Positions 1-10,498 are shown, counted from the first letter of the stretch. The stretch is DNA of 64,000 bases from Intrasporangium calvum DSM 43043 (GCF_000184685.1 NC_014830.1:2046001-2110000); one strand, 5' to 3'. Program-made: numbers and translations. The notes: generated by a model from the letters alone, not told the origin.

Positions 1-2078
<2,078 letters not shown>

Positions 2079-2149
2079 CGGGGCTCCTGACGGGACGAGC
2101 GGATGACACACGCTCCCCGTCTGTCGGCGTCGGCGGCAGTGCCCACGTC

Positions 2150-2275
2150 CTCCAGGGTGCCTCGCCACATGGTCCGGGTGCCTGAGAGGTTCCGGGGATG
2201 TTGCCCCTTCGGCGCCGAGCCGAGGTCAGGCGACAAGCGCCTCACGTCGACCCGGTCTCTCCCATGTGGGTTGGA
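2150..2275 (-). ncRNA. Glycine riboswitch, single aptamer, gcvP leader
   Basis: Read on the minus strand the leader contains GGGAGAGACC, then GGCGCCGAAGGGGCAA, then CCCC...GAACCTCTCAGGCA and GGACCATGTGGCGAGG. This is the conserved order of the glycine aptamer family. Only one aptamer is visible: the roughly 75 nt between its 3' end and the gcvP ATG hold no second copy. Position just before a glycine cleavage gene fits glycine-induced expression (family knowledge). Confidence 0.9.
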
Positions 2276-2285
2276 CGGCACGGCA

Positions 2286-2291
2286 AACCTA
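2286..2291 (-). promoter_or_regulatory. Candidate -10 box for the gcvP/riboswitch transcript
   Basis: TAGGTT on the minus strand matches the TAnnnT pattern of actinobacterial -10 boxes. It would start transcription about 5 nt before the riboswitch. No convincing -35 is visible. Confidence 0.3.
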
Positions 2292-2319
2292 CCAGCCGCT
2301 CACCGGATGAGTGAGCGCC

Positions 2320-2904
2320 TCAGGAGATGCGGCGCGCCTGCCGCCGGGCGGTCAGCTCGTCGTCGGGGTGGTCCGACGGCTCCGAGTCCTCCGCGCGCTC
2401 ACTCGGGAGCTGGGCCAGCTCGCCCTCGACCTCACGCCAGACCCGACCCACGGCGATGCCGAAGACTCCCTGCCCGCCCTGCACGAGGTCGATGACCTCG
2501 TCGGCGGAGGTGCACTCGTACACGGAGGCGCCATCACTCATCAGGGTGATCTGGGCGAGGTCCTCCACACCCCGCTCGCGCAGGTGCTCGATCGCCACGC
2601 GGATCTGGTGCAGCGAGACCCCGGTGTCGAGGAGTCGTTTGACCACCTTCAGCACGAGGATGTCGCGGAAACCGTAGAGACGCTGGGTCCCAGAACCCGT
2701 GGCTCCGCGCACGGACGGCTCGACCAGCCCGGTCCGGGCCCAGTAGTCGAGCTGACGGTAGGTGATCCCGGCCGCGCGACAAGCCGTGGGCCCGCGATAG
2801 CCGGCGTCCTCGGTCAGGTCCGGGAGGTCGTCGGAGAAGAGCATCCCCTGCGAGGGGAACGGTGGCCGCCGGCTCGCCGGGGCGGCATCCTCGATGGCGG
2901 CCAT
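2320..2904 (-). CDS. MerR-family transcriptional regulator (Rv1830-like)
   Basis: A 194-residue protein with a MerR-type winged helix at about residues 35-112, including GITYRQLDYWARTGLVEPS and a second wing RLYGFRDILVLKVVKRLLDTGVSLHQIR. The C-terminal effector region is short and acidic. The order BFN - this gene - gcvP matches Mycobacterium tuberculosis Rv1829-Rv1830-Rv1832, where Rv1830 is a MerR regulator linked to cell division; that link is family knowledge and not shown here. The ATG at 2904 has an SD-like GAGAGGAA upstream. An imperfect dyad (2950-2976) lies in the upstream gap and could be its own operator. Confidence 0.9.
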   Translation of the reverse strand: MAAIEDAAPASRRPPFPSQGMLFSDDLPDLTEDAGYRGPTACRAAGITYRQLDYWARTGLVEPSVRGATGSGTQRLYGFRDILVLKVVKRLLDTGVSLHQIRVAIEHLRERGVEDLAQITLMSDGASVYECTSADEVIDLVQGGQGVFGIAVGRVWREVEGELAQLPSERAEDSEPSDHPDDELTARRQARRIS

Positions 2905-2949
2905 GCGAGTTCCTCTCGTTCGGGTCCGGGCGTCGAGCAGACGACATCC

Positions 2950-2976
2950 AGGTAACTACAGGCACGTTGTTCACTT
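2950..2976. promoter_or_regulatory. Imperfect dyad upstream of the MerR gene, candidate operator
   Basis: AGGTAACTAC (2950-2959) and GTTGTTCACTT (2966-2976) form an imperfect inverted repeat around a 6-nt centre, in the gap upstream of the MerR gene at 2320-2904. MerR proteins usually bind such dyads within their target promoter. Assignment is inference. Confidence 0.25.
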
Positions 2977-3057
2977 CGACGGTAGGACCACGACCGGGCA
3001 CCGTCAATCACCGGGGTCCCGAACGGCGCCGTGTCGTACCGGACCCCGCGGCGACGA

Positions 3058-3555
3058 TCAGGGCTCCTGGGCCGGCCCGGGCTCACCGGGGTGCTCGAAG
3101 TCCTCTGCGGAGACATGGTCGAGGAACTCCTTGAACCGCTCGACCTCGTCGTCCTCATCAGAGGAGACCACGATCGCGGCCTCGTCGAGAATGCTCGGAT
3201 CGACCAGGACCTTCGACCCGGTCCGCAGGGCCAGCGCGATGGCGTCAGAGGCTCGTGAGCTGATCTCCGTCGTGCCGTCGATGATGAGGGCGGCGTGGAA
3301 GACGGAGTCCTTGAGAGCGACGATCCGCACCTCGGTGAGCTGGTGCCCGAGAACCGCGAGGAGGTCGCGCATCAGGTCGTGCGTCAGGGGCCGTGGGGGG
3401 ACCACTCCCTGCTGCGCGTAGGTGATGGCCGCCGCCTCCGGTGCCCCGATCCAGATCGGCAGGTACCGACCACCGTCCCGCTCTCGCAGCAGCACGATCG
3501 GCTGGTTCGTCGGCATCTCCACGCGGACGCCCAGGACGTCGACCTCTCTCACCAC
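3058..3555 (-). CDS. Bifunctional nuclease family protein (BFN/DUF151, Rv1829-like)
   Basis: A 165-residue protein of the BFN (DUF151) family, beginning MVREVDVLGVRVEMPTNQP and containing LPIWIGAPEAAAI, typical of the family. It has an acidic C-terminal tail (SSDEDDEVERFKEFLDHV). Family members have been reported with DNase/RNase activity, but the role in actinobacteria is not settled. It lies between two MerR genes, the same order as Rv1828-Rv1829-Rv1830. Two GTG codons in a row (3555 and 3552) make the exact start uncertain by one residue. Confidence 0.88.
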   Translation of the reverse strand: MVREVDVLGVRVEMPTNQPIVLLRERDGGRYLPIWIGAPEAAAITYAQQGVVPPRPLTHDLMRDLLAVLGHQLTEVRIVALKDSVFHAALIIDGTTEISSRASDAIALALRTGSKVLVDPSILDEAAIVVSSDEDDEVERFKEFLDHVSAEDFEHPGEPGPAQEP

Positions 3556-3679
3556 TCCACCGTACCTCTAGCGCGGCCCGGCGACCCTGTCACCGGGCCG
3601 GGTTCGCGGGTGGGTCGTCCGGCCCGGGGCGGCGGACGAGGGCGGTGCGGGCAGCCGGTGAGGTGCGGACCCCCCGGGG

Positions 3680-4390
3680 TCAGCGCTCGAGGCCGGAGCG
3701 CACCAGGGCGACGTGCAGGGCCACGCAGGCCGAGAGGATCTCCGCGGTCCGCTCCTCCTTCGACCCGCTCCCCCGTCGGGTGGCCAGGACCTGGTCGACG
3801 AGGCCGATCTCCCGGTCCGCGGCGGTCCGGAAGGGTCGGAGGTGTCGAGGTTCGAGCCCGTGCTCGGCCAGCCTTCGGGCCGCGACGGCGACGGAGACCG
3901 CTTCGGCGGTGAAGTGGCCGGTGCGGTCGGCGCGCAGCAGGCCGAAGCTCTCGAGCGCAGCGAACATGGGCTTGTCGATGCCGCTCGCCTGCCGCAGCTC
4001 AGGACCGGTGAGCCGCACTCGGGCGCGGGGGCGGAACGCCGCCGGTTCGGGACCGACAGGATCCGGCGTGGGGAGGTCGGGCTGCGGCCGAACGGACTCC
4101 GTGCCTGGGTCGGCCAGACCACGGTCGAGGGCATCGAGAGCCTCGCGAATGACCTTGAGGGGCCAGAAACGGTCCCGCTGCGCGGCGAGGATGTAGCGCA
4201 GGCGGTCGACATCCTCGGGGCGGAAGACTCGGTAGCCGGCCGGCGTGCGTTCCGGTGCGACGAGACCCTGGGTCTCGAGGAACCGCACCTTGGACGAGGT
4301 GACGTCGGGGAAGTCGTCCCGGAGCCGCTCCAGCACCTGCCCGATCGTGAGACCGCTCCGAGCTGGTGGGTCAGGCCGCGTAGTAGACAA
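3680..4390 (-). CDS. MerR-family regulator (FtsR/Rv1828-like)
   Basis: A MerR-type protein of 236 residues from a TTG start at 4390, which overlaps the 3' end of garA by 20 nt. The N-terminus then reads MSTTRPDPPARSGLTIGQVL, which matches the length and layout of Rv1828. The winged helix spans about residues 14-85 (GYRVFRPEDVDRLRYILAAQRD). The C-terminal part contains RRLAEHGLEPRHLRPFRTAADRE, characteristic of this subgroup. The frame is open up to 4453, but that start would overlap garA by 83 nt. Homologues such as corynebacterial FtsR activate ftsZ (family knowledge). The next gene downstream is the BFN gene. Confidence 0.87.
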   Translation of the reverse strand: MSTTRPDPPARSGLTIGQVLERLRDDFPDVTSSKVRFLETQGLVAPERTPAGYRVFRPEDVDRLRYILAAQRDRFWPLKVIREALDALDRGLADPGTESVRPQPDLPTPDPVGPEPAAFRPRARVRLTGPELRQASGIDKPMFAALESFGLLRADRTGHFTAEAVSVAVAARRLAEHGLEPRHLRPFRTAADREIGLVDQVLATRRGSGSKEERTAEILSACVALHVALVRSGLER

Positions 4391-4817
4391 GCCGGAACTT
4401 GCCGATCTGGACCTCGTCCCCCGTGTGGAGCTGCATCTCGTCGATCCGCTCACGGTTCACGTAGGTGCCGTTGAGGGACCCGGCGTCGCGCACGAGGTAG
4501 CCAGATTCGCCCGCGATGAAGCTCGCGTGCTTGCGAGACACGGTCACGTCGTCCAGGAAGATGTCGGAGTCGGGGTGGCGTCCTGCGGACACCTCGAGGT
4601 CGTCGAGGAGGAACCGGGCGCCGCTGTTGGGGCCACGGAGCACGATCAGCAGTGCGGTCCCCGGGCGGAGCGCCTCGATGGTCGCCTGGTCCTCCGGGCT
4701 GAGCCCACGGATGTCCGTCGTCTCGACGTGGTCGGGCCCGGCAGTGGGGACGCCCTGGAACCGCATGGTGCGGGGTTCGACCGTGTAGTCGTCCTGGCCG
4801 CGCTGGTCGCTCGACAT
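4371..4817 (-). CDS. garA: FHA-domain signalling protein GarA/OdhI-like
   Basis: A 148-residue forkhead-associated protein. From the ATG at 4817 (SD GAGGAGG) the N-terminus carries VETT at residues 31-34, the doublet-threonine motif that PknB/PknG-type Ser/Thr kinases phosphorylate in GarA. The FHA domain follows from about residue 65 with GRHPDSDIFLDDVTVSRKHA and LNGTYVNRE, the phosphothreonine-binding core. In mycobacteria and corynebacteria the protein switches between binding 2-oxoglutarate dehydrogenase/glutamate dehydrogenase and self-binding when phosphorylated (family knowledge). It sits between gcvH and ftsR-like merR, as in Rv1826-Rv1828. A longer start at 4856 is possible but lacks a good ribosome site. 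Confidence 0.93.
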   Translation of the reverse strand: MSSDQRGQDDYTVEPRTMRFQGVPTAGPDHVETTDIRGLSPEDQATIEALRPGTALLIVLRGPNSGARFLLDDLEVSAGRHPDSDIFLDDVTVSRKHASFIAGESGYLVRDAGSLNGTYVNRERIDEMQLHTGDEVQIGKFRLVYYAA

Positions 4818-4934
4818 GCGGTCCTCCTCGTGGCGATGGTTCGTGGGGTTCTCCACTCTAGTTCACTCCGGCGCCCTGTCGGCGAACGCACGTGCGGGGG
4901 CCGCACCGGACGCCGACAGGGCCGCTGGCCGGAG

Positions 4935-5327
4935 TCAGGAGAGGGTGGCCACGTAGCCGTTGGAGTCGAGCAGGCCCTCCAGCGCAGAGGGGTCCTCGAG
5001 GCGCAGCTCGAACATCCAGCCCTCACCGTAGGGGTCGGAGTTGACGAGCTCCGGCGTGGCGTCGAGAGCTGGGTTGACTGCGGTCACCTCACCCGCGAGC
5101 GGTGCGTAGATGTCGCTGACTGACTTCGTCGACTCGACCTCGCCGCAGGCGTCACCGACTGCGACCGTGTCCCCGACGGCCGGCAGCGAGACGTAGACGA
5201 CGTCGCCCAGAGCGTCCTGGGCGAAGGAGGTGATTCCGACCCGGACCACGCCGTCGTCGTCCGCCTCGCGGACCCACTCGTGGTCACTCGTGTAGCGCAG
5301 GTCGGAGGGGTAGTCGAGGTCACTCAT
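4935..5327 (-). CDS. gcvH: Glycine cleavage system H protein
   Basis: A 130-residue lipoyl carrier protein that shuttles the aminomethyl group between P-, T- and L-proteins. The lipoylation site is Lys68 in EVESTKSVSD. The N-terminal RYTSDHEWVR and the GITSFAQDALGDVVYV segment are standard for GcvH. It is the first gene of the gcvH-garA-merR-BFN-merR-gcvP block. gcvT is not in the window. Confidence 0.97.
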   Translation of the reverse strand: MSDLDYPSDLRYTSDHEWVREADDDGVVRVGITSFAQDALGDVVYVSLPAVGDTVAVGDACGEVESTKSVSDIYAPLAGEVTAVNPALDATPELVNSDPYGEGWMFELRLEDPSALEGLLDSNGYVATLS

Positions 5328-5445
5328 GAGTCGCTCCTGTCAGAACGGGTTGGATCGGGTGGGCGGGATCTGCTGAGCGGAGAGAGCCGGCCGGAGGACC
5401 GGCCCTCGTCGGTCGGTCCACGGGCGGACGGCTCGAATCTACCGC

Positions 5446-6765
5446 TCACTGGACCGGCTTCGCGTGGACCGGCTCGACCGGGGTGTGGACGGAGGTGATG
5501 GTGATCGACTTCGCCTGGTTCACCGATGCGTTCGCGCCCTTGAGCCGGATCGTCTCGACGATCCCGCCGGGGATCGTCATGGCCGAGGCGAGCGTGTTCG
5601 GGTCGCCGATCGCCTTCACGAGGATGGGCCGCCGGATCGGCTGCCCATCGACGGACAGGGTACCGCTGGCGTCGCCGACGTACGACGAGGCGACGACCCG
5701 CACTCCCCCGACCTCGATCGACTCCGCGCCCGCGTCCCGCAGCTCCTGGATGAGGTCAAGGACGACGGGCCCGCTGACGCCCCGGTCGGGGTCGGTGATG
5801 GAGACGGTGATGCCCGGTCCCTGGGCCCCGATGGTGCCGGCGAGGATGCCGAGCGTGTCGGCGCGCCGCTGGGCCTGCTCCAGCGCCTCACCGGCGCTGC
5901 CGGTGCCGCTGAGGAGCCGGTCCCTCGTGATCTCCAGCTCGTGGATCTGCTGGTCGAGTCGGCTGGACCGGGAGGTGATGTCGTCGAGGAGCCGGATCAG
6001 GTCGGTCTGGCTCAGCTCGCTGAGGCCCCGTTCGTTGGTCAGCTGGACCTGGGTCGCGATGGCGACACCGAGGGCGATGGCCAGGAGAGCGCCGAGGGCG
6101 TTCGCCTTGGTCGTGCGCGGCTTGCTCATCCGCAGCAGCCGACGCCAGGCGGCCTTCCCCTCCACGTGCCCGGGCGGCACCGTGGGCGGGGCGCTCCCCT
6201 GCTCGACGGGCATGGCCGAAGGTAGGCCGTATGCCGCCGGGCCGGCTTCCCCGGCCGAGGTGGCGGGAGGCGTCGGCGGGGTGACCGCGGCCGGGGTGCC
6301 GGCCACGGCGGCCGGGGTGCCGGCCACGGCGGGCGTGGGTGTCATCTCGGCCACGGCGGGCGTGGGTGTCATCTCGGCCACGGCGGGCGTGGGTGTCATC
6401 TCGGCCACGGCGGGCGTGGGTGTCATCTCGGCCACGGCGGGCGGAGTGTCTGCATCCCCGGGCCGTGCCTGCACTGGCTTCGCGTCCTGCGGCTGGTCCT
6501 CGGCGCGCGCTGCCTCGCCGGCCGCGCCCGGTCCGGCCGCGCTCGGCTCGACCGCACCCTCTGGGGGTGGGGCGCTTGGGATCTGCTCCTCCGAGAGGCT
6601 CGGCTCCTCCGGGAGCGCTTCGGAGGCACCGGTCGGCTCAGGTGCAGGCGGAGGGGTCGCCCTTGCTTCGTTGCCCGGCGCCGCGGTGGTCGAGGTGTCG
6701 GGTGGCGCGCTGGTCACCTGCGCACGCGCGGTGGTCTTGGACTTGCTCCTCTTGCGTCGCGCCAT
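5446..6765 (-). CDS. DUF881 membrane-anchored protein with repeat-rich N-terminus
   Basis: A 439-residue protein with a basic start (MARRKRSKSKTTARAQ), about 200 residues of Pro/Ala/Glu-rich sequence, one membrane segment (ALGALLAIALGVAIATQVQ) and a C-terminal DUF881 domain with a coiled-coil stretch followed by GPGITVSITDPDRG and IVETIRLKGAN. The N-terminal region holds four TPTPAVAEM repeats encoded by a 27-bp tandem repeat. Homologue position matches Rv1825. Function is not established; the trio with sbp is conserved among Gram-positives and may relate to the cell envelope (inference). Confidence 0.85.
   Translation of the reverse strand: MARRKRSKSKTTARAQVTSAPPDTSTTAAPGNEARATPPPAPEPTGASEALPEEPSLSEEQIPSAPPPEGAVEPSAAGPGAAGEAARAEDQPQDAKPVQARPGDADTPPAVAEMTPTPAVAEMTPTPAVAEMTPTPAVAEMTPTPAVAGTPAAVAGTPAAVTPPTPPATSAGEAGPAAYGLPSAMPVEQGSAPPTVPPGHVEGKAAWRRLLRMSKPRTTKANALGALLAIALGVAIATQVQLTNERGLSELSQTDLIRLLDDITSRSSRLDQQIHELEITRDRLLSGTGSAGEALEQAQRRADTLGILAGTIGAQGPGITVSITDPDRGVSGPVVLDLIQELRDAGAESIEVGGVRVVASSYVGDASGTLSVDGQPIRRPILVKAIGDPNTLASAMTIPGGIVETIRLKGANASVNQAKSITITSVHTPVEPVHAKPVQ
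6229..6243 (+). repeat. Variant copy of the 15-bp scattered motif inside a DUF881 gene
   Basis: GTATGCCGCCGGGCC (two mismatches) inside the low-complexity region of the DUF881 gene at 5446-6765. Could be chance in GC-rich coding sequence. Confidence 0.4.
6322..6442. repeat. 27-bp tandem repeat inside the DUF881 gene
   Basis: Copies of GGCCACGGCGGGCGTGGGTG... begin at 6322, 6349, 6376 and 6403, with a partial one at 6430: an exact 27-bp period encoding TPTPAVAEM. Period divisible by three keeps the frame, so copy number may vary between strains. Confidence 0.9.
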
Positions 6766-6768
6766 GGG

Positions 6769-7101
6769 TCAGGCCCTGAAGAGGTGGCGGCGGATCGACG
6801 CGACGTTGGAGAAGATCCGAACTCCGAGGACGACCACGACACCGGTGGAGAGCTGGGACCCCACCCCGAGCTGGTCGCCGAGGAAGACGATGAACGCCGC
6901 CACGATGACATTGGAGAGGAACGACACGACGAACACCTTGTCGTTGAAGATCCCGTCGAGGACCGCGCGCACCGCGCCGAACACCGCATCGAGCGCCGCG
7001 ATCACGGCGATGGGCAGGTAGGGCTGGATCCACACGGGGACTGCGGGATCGACCAGGAGCCCGATCGTCAGCCCGACGAGTAGTCCCAGGGCTGGAATCA
7101 C
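6769..7101 (-). CDS. sbp: Small basic protein family (Sbp, DUF1290), membrane
   Basis: A 110-residue, highly hydrophobic protein starting at GTG 7101 (SD AGAGGAG 6-8 nt upstream) as MIPALGLLVGLTIGLLVDP. Three to four membrane segments and the family signature AVIAALDAVFGAVRA and FNDKVFVVSFLSNVIVAA are visible. It lies between two DUF881 genes, the order of Rv1823-Rv1824-Rv1825. A longer frame to 7194 exists but would run into the upstream gene. The precise function is unknown. Confidence 0.9.
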   Translation of the reverse strand: MIPALGLLVGLTIGLLVDPAVPVWIQPYLPIAVIAALDAVFGAVRAVLDGIFNDKVFVVSFLSNVIVAAFIVFLGDQLGVGSQLSTGVVVVLGVRIFSNVASIRRHLFRA

Positions 7102-7132
7102 GAATTGCTCCTCTGCGAGTGACGGGCTGCGG

Positions 7133-8203
7133 TCATGGAGTGGCGTCCTCGGTGGGTCTTGGATCGCTCGCGTCCCGGGTGAGGCTACTGCCATCGGACG
7201 TCTCCGTCACGGTGGCCCTCGGGACCTCGCTCGAGACAGCGTTCGGCTGGTCGTTCGGCTGGTCGTTCGGCTGGTCGTTCGGCTCGGTGCCGGCCGGCGC
7301 GGAGGTGCCGCCCAGCAAGGGACCGGTGCTCGCCGTCGCACCCGCGTCGATGGGCTTCGCTGACGTGAGCCGGGTCAGCGAGTCGGCCGGCACGGTCAAG
7401 GCGTCACCTGCCGTGAGGTCGGTCGTGATGCCGAACTGCTCCTCGAGCTGGCTGAGGTAGACGCCGGCGAAGGATGGCTCGAACAGCTGCTGCATCCTCG
7501 CCGCGTCCCCGAGCGCCGTGATGACATAGGGCGGGGTGATCGGGCGGAAGTCGACGATGATCGCCTGTCCTGCGAAGCGGATGGCGGCGGTCGAGGTCAG
7601 ACGGTGCCCGTTGATCGCGATGGCCTCGGCTCCGACCCCCCAGAGTCCGTTGACGATGATCTGCAGGTCGCTGGAGGTGACGCGGCCCGAGTCGAAGCCA
7701 CCGCTCGGCCGGCTCCCGGCATCCGCGTCCCTCTCGGAGTCGGCCGCATCCCCCACCGTGAGGGTCAGACCGGACCCCTTCATCGGGGTGAAGCCGGCCT
7801 GGATCTCCAGCTCCTTGATCGTGTCCGTGAGGTCGGCGGCACCGGCCTGGCGCAGCGCCAGGGCCTCCAGCTCGCTCACCTCCTTGCGCAGCCCGGCGAT
7901 CGTCGCTTCCTGGCTCTGCCCCTGCGTCTGGATCGCCTCGATGCGCGCCACGAGCTCGCCCTTGACGGAGGCCGCCGCCGTCGGGCGGGGCCGGAGCGCC
8001 TGCGCCCCGACCGCGAAGAGGAACCCTGTGACCACCATCATGGCGATGACCATCGCGGTCCGGGTGGGGGTGGCAGGGGGAAGCCCCGCGGCGGCCCGAC
8101 GGTCAGCCGCCTGCTGGTAGCCAGGGTCAAGCGGTCGCTCCAGCATCGAGGTGAGGAGCGTCATCGAGGCGTCCGGCCGGCGCGGACTGGACGGTGTGCT
8201 CAC
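7133..8203 (-). CDS. DUF881 membrane-anchored protein
   Basis: A 356-residue protein from GTG 8203, whose start overlaps the stop of the pgsA-like gene (GTGA). One membrane segment (TAMVIAMMVVTGFLFAVGAQAL, about residue 45-65) is followed by a coiled coil and the DUF881 domain (GLTLTVGDAADS, LQIIVNGLWGVGAEAIAINGHRL, PPYVITALGDAARM). The C-terminal tail contains three NDQP repeats from a 12-bp tandem repeat at 7245-7280. It is the Rv1823-like partner of the downstream DUF881 gene. Confidence 0.87.
   Translation of the reverse strand: MSTPSSPRRPDASMTLLTSMLERPLDPGYQQAADRRAAAGLPPATPTRTAMVIAMMVVTGFLFAVGAQALRPRPTAAASVKGELVARIEAIQTQGQSQEATIAGLRKEVSELEALALRQAGAADLTDTIKELEIQAGFTPMKGSGLTLTVGDAADSERDADAGSRPSGGFDSGRVTSSDLQIIVNGLWGVGAEAIAINGHRLTSTAAIRFAGQAIIVDFRPITPPYVITALGDAARMQQLFEPSFAGVYLSQLEEQFGITTDLTAGDALTVPADSLTRLTSAKPIDAGATASTGPLLGGTSAPAGTEPNDQPNDQPNDQPNAVSSEVPRATVTETSDGSSLTRDASDPRPTEDATP
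7245..7280. repeat. 12-bp tandem repeat in a DUF881 gene
   Basis: GGCTGGTCGTTC occurs three times head to tail (7245, 7257, 7269) and encodes the NDQP repeats of the protein tail. Confidence 0.85.
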
Positions 8204-8808
8204 GCGGGCTCCACGGAGGCCCGGGCCAGCACGAACCGAGCCTGAAGTGCATAGAGGACGGCGGCGAGCCAGTAGAGGACGATGCCCCACCACGCGAATC
8301 CCCACCCGACCGGACGCGCCAGCTCGCCGATCCAGTCGGTCCGGTTCGCCAGGAGCAGGAGCGGGAAGGCGTAGAGCAGGTTGAACGTTGCCGCCTTGCC
8401 GACGAAGTGCACGGGCAGGCCGACGGTGCCGCGTCGCCGCAGGTGCAGGAGCATCACGCTCATGACCAGCTCACGCAGCACGAGCGCGGCCACCAGCCAG
8501 ACGGGAATGATGTCGCGCCAGGCGAGCCCGATCAGCGTGGTCAGGATGTAGAGCCGGTCGGCGACGGGGTCGAGCAGCTGTCCGAAACGCGACTCCATGT
8601 GGAACTTGCGGGCGATCTTGCCGTCGGCGTAGTCCGTCATCCCGCTCAGCATGAGCACGAGCAGAGCCCAGCCATCCGCCTCGGTGAGGATCGCCCAGAT
8701 GAAGACCGGCACGCCGATGAGCCGCAGGATCGACAGCACGTTGGGAAGGGTCAGCAGACGGCCCGATACCTCGGCCGGACGGTGCTCCGACACGATCTCG
8801 CCATCCAC
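8200..8808 (-). CDS. CDP-alcohol phosphatidyltransferase (PgsA-like)
   Basis: A 202-residue integral membrane enzyme. The CDP-alcohol signature D-x2-D-G-x2-A-R-x8-G-x3-D-x3-D is complete in TDYADGKIARKF...GQLLDPVADR. Six hydrophobic segments are visible. Members make phosphatidylglycerophosphate or related phospholipids from CDP-diacylglycerol; the exact acceptor cannot be read from sequence. It heads the conserved DUF881/sbp block (compare Rv1822, annotated pgsA2) and its stop overlaps the next start by 4 bp. Confidence 0.9.
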   Translation of the reverse strand: MDGEIVSEHRPAEVSGRLLTLPNVLSILRLIGVPVFIWAILTEADGWALLVLMLSGMTDYADGKIARKFHMESRFGQLLDPVADRLYILTTLIGLAWRDIIPVWLVAALVLRELVMSVMLLHLRRRGTVGLPVHFVGKAATFNLLYAFPLLLLANRTDWIGELARPVGWGFAWWGIVLYWLAAVLYALQARFVLARASVEPA

Positions 8809-8946
8809 GTGTCAGAGCCTAACGGCCGGATCAGCTCCGGGCTGCGCCCGGGGAGACTCGTGACCGAGACGAGTCCTCGTCAGTGCTCGACCGGGTGGCG
8901 CCGCGGAACCACGTACCTCACGGCTGGGCGTGGCACACTCTCAGCC

Positions 8947-10461
8947 ATGCCCGGCGGACACCTCCACTCCCAAGGACACCATCGAAGCGGCGCCCACTCG
9001 CACGGCCACGGGCACGGCAGTGGCCCTCAGGTCGAGGTGGGCTCGCTGGCGAAGCTGGCCCTGATCGCGTTCCTCATCCTCACCGCGGCAGGCACGGTGT
9101 TCGGTCTCGTCCGGTACTGGCCCTCCGGGGCCTCGGCGGCTGACCGGGTCGGGTCCTCTGACTTCGCGGCGCCGGGCGTCACCTTTCCCATCGCCACCGT
9201 CTCAGAGGTGCTGCCGCCCTGCGCCGGTGCAGAGAGCCAGGTCGGCGCGGCCCCCCTGCAGAACCAGCGTGGGGACGTCGCGGCCGACTCCGCCACCTGC
9301 GGAGCCATCCGAGTGAACCTCGAGCCCGAGACGGGTGACTGGAACGACCAGGTCACCGTGACCATCTCTGTGCCCGGCCCGGTCTCGACCTCGGGACTGC
9401 AGGCCGGCGACAAGGTCCAGCTCCTCAAGATCCCGCCGCAGGGCGCAGAACCGGCGGCCTACTCGTTCCTGCAGGTCCAGCGCGGTGCGCCGCTCGCACT
9501 CCTCCTGGCGCTGTTCGTCCTCGTCGTCGCGGTGGTGGCTCGGCTGCGCGGCGTCCTCGCTCTCGTCGGGCTGGGCTTCGGCGGTCTCCTCGTCATCAAG
9601 TTCATGCTGCCTGCGCTGCTCGAGGGACAGCCCGGCATGCGCGTCGCTCTCATCGCCTCCACAGCCATCATGTTCGTCGTCCTCTACCTGACGCACGGCC
9701 TCTCGACCCGGACGAGCACCGCCCTGGCGGGCACGTTCTTCGGGTTGGCCATCACCGCCGTCCTGGGCGTTCTCGCCGTCCACCTCGCCCGGCTGAGCGG
9801 CGTCGCGGACGACGAAGGGGCGATGCTTGTCGCGTTCAACGAGACGATGCGCCCGCGCGACCTGCTCACCGCCGCCATCATCGTCGCCGGTCTCGGCGTG
9901 CTCAACGACGTGACCATCACCCAGTCCTCCGCAGTGTGGGAGCTGCGCGCCGCGGCGCCGCACCTGTCCCGTCGCACGCTCTTCTCCTCAGGCATGAGGA
10001 TCGGACGCGACCACATCGCGTCGACCATCTACACCATCGTGTTCGCCTACGCCGGCGCCGCACTGCCGGTCCTGCTGCTGCTCTTCCTCTACGAGCGACC
10101 GGTCCTCGACCTCCTCCAGGCTGAGTCGATGTCCGAGGAGATCGTCCGCACCCTGGCCAGCGCCATCGGCCTGGTCCTCGCGGTCCCGGCCACCACCGCG
10201 ATCGCCGCGCTGACCGTCGGCAGAGCCCGAGACCCGGAGATCCTGCCGACCGAGTACCTGTCGCCGGACGGCGACGCGGGCCGCGGAGAGGTTGACGCGA
10301 GTCCCACGACCGACCCGACGCTCACCGTGGGTCGACCCGTGGACCGCCGGGCCGCAGGACGGCCTCGTGGTCCCAGCGCCACCGAACTCCAACAACGCGC
10401 CGCGCAGATCCAGCGCCCCCCCACCTCGCGCTCGGAGCTGCGCTCGCGTTCGAGACGCTGA
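8947..10461 (+). CDS. YibE/F family multi-pass membrane protein
   Basis: A 504-residue protein beginning MPGGHLHSQGHHRSGAHSHG, a His-rich cytoplasmic head that may bind metal (inference). One membrane segment (LALIAFLILTAAGTVFGLV) is followed by an external domain of about 130 residues, then seven or so C-terminal membrane segments containing LNDVTITQSSAVWELR and AYAGAALPVLLLLF, typical of YibE/F. The family is poorly characterised. The ATG at 8947 is preferred because the frame upstream overlaps the opposite-strand pgsA-like gene. The gene stands alone on the plus strand. Confidence 0.88.
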   Translation: MPGGHLHSQGHHRSGAHSHGHGHGSGPQVEVGSLAKLALIAFLILTAAGTVFGLVRYWPSGASAADRVGSSDFAAPGVTFPIATVSEVLPPCAGAESQVGAAPLQNQRGDVAADSATCGAIRVNLEPETGDWNDQVTVTISVPGPVSTSGLQAGDKVQLLKIPPQGAEPAAYSFLQVQRGAPLALLLALFVLVVAVVARLRGVLALVGLGFGGLLVIKFMLPALLEGQPGMRVALIASTAIMFVVLYLTHGLSTRTSTALAGTFFGLAITAVLGVLAVHLARLSGVADDEGAMLVAFNETMRPRDLLTAAIIVAGLGVLNDVTITQSSAVWELRAAAPHLSRRTLFSSGMRIGRDHIASTIYTIVFAYAGAALPVLLLLFLYERPVLDLLQAESMSEEIVRTLASAIGLVLAVPATTAIAALTVGRARDPEILPTEYLSPDGDAGRGEVDASPTTDPTLTVGRPVDRRAAGRPRGPSATELQQRAAQIQRPPTSRSELRSRSRR

Positions 10462-10498
10462 CCCCGCCCACGCGGACGGGGAGATGCGAGCGCCCCCG

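Noticed and set aside
2079-2150. Second glycine aptamer in tandem
   Set aside because: The about 75 nt before the gcvP start lack the CTCTCAGGCA-type and GGGAGAG-type elements.
6322-6442. CRISPR-like or regulatory array at 27-bp period
   Set aside because: It is an in-frame coding minisatellite without spacers.
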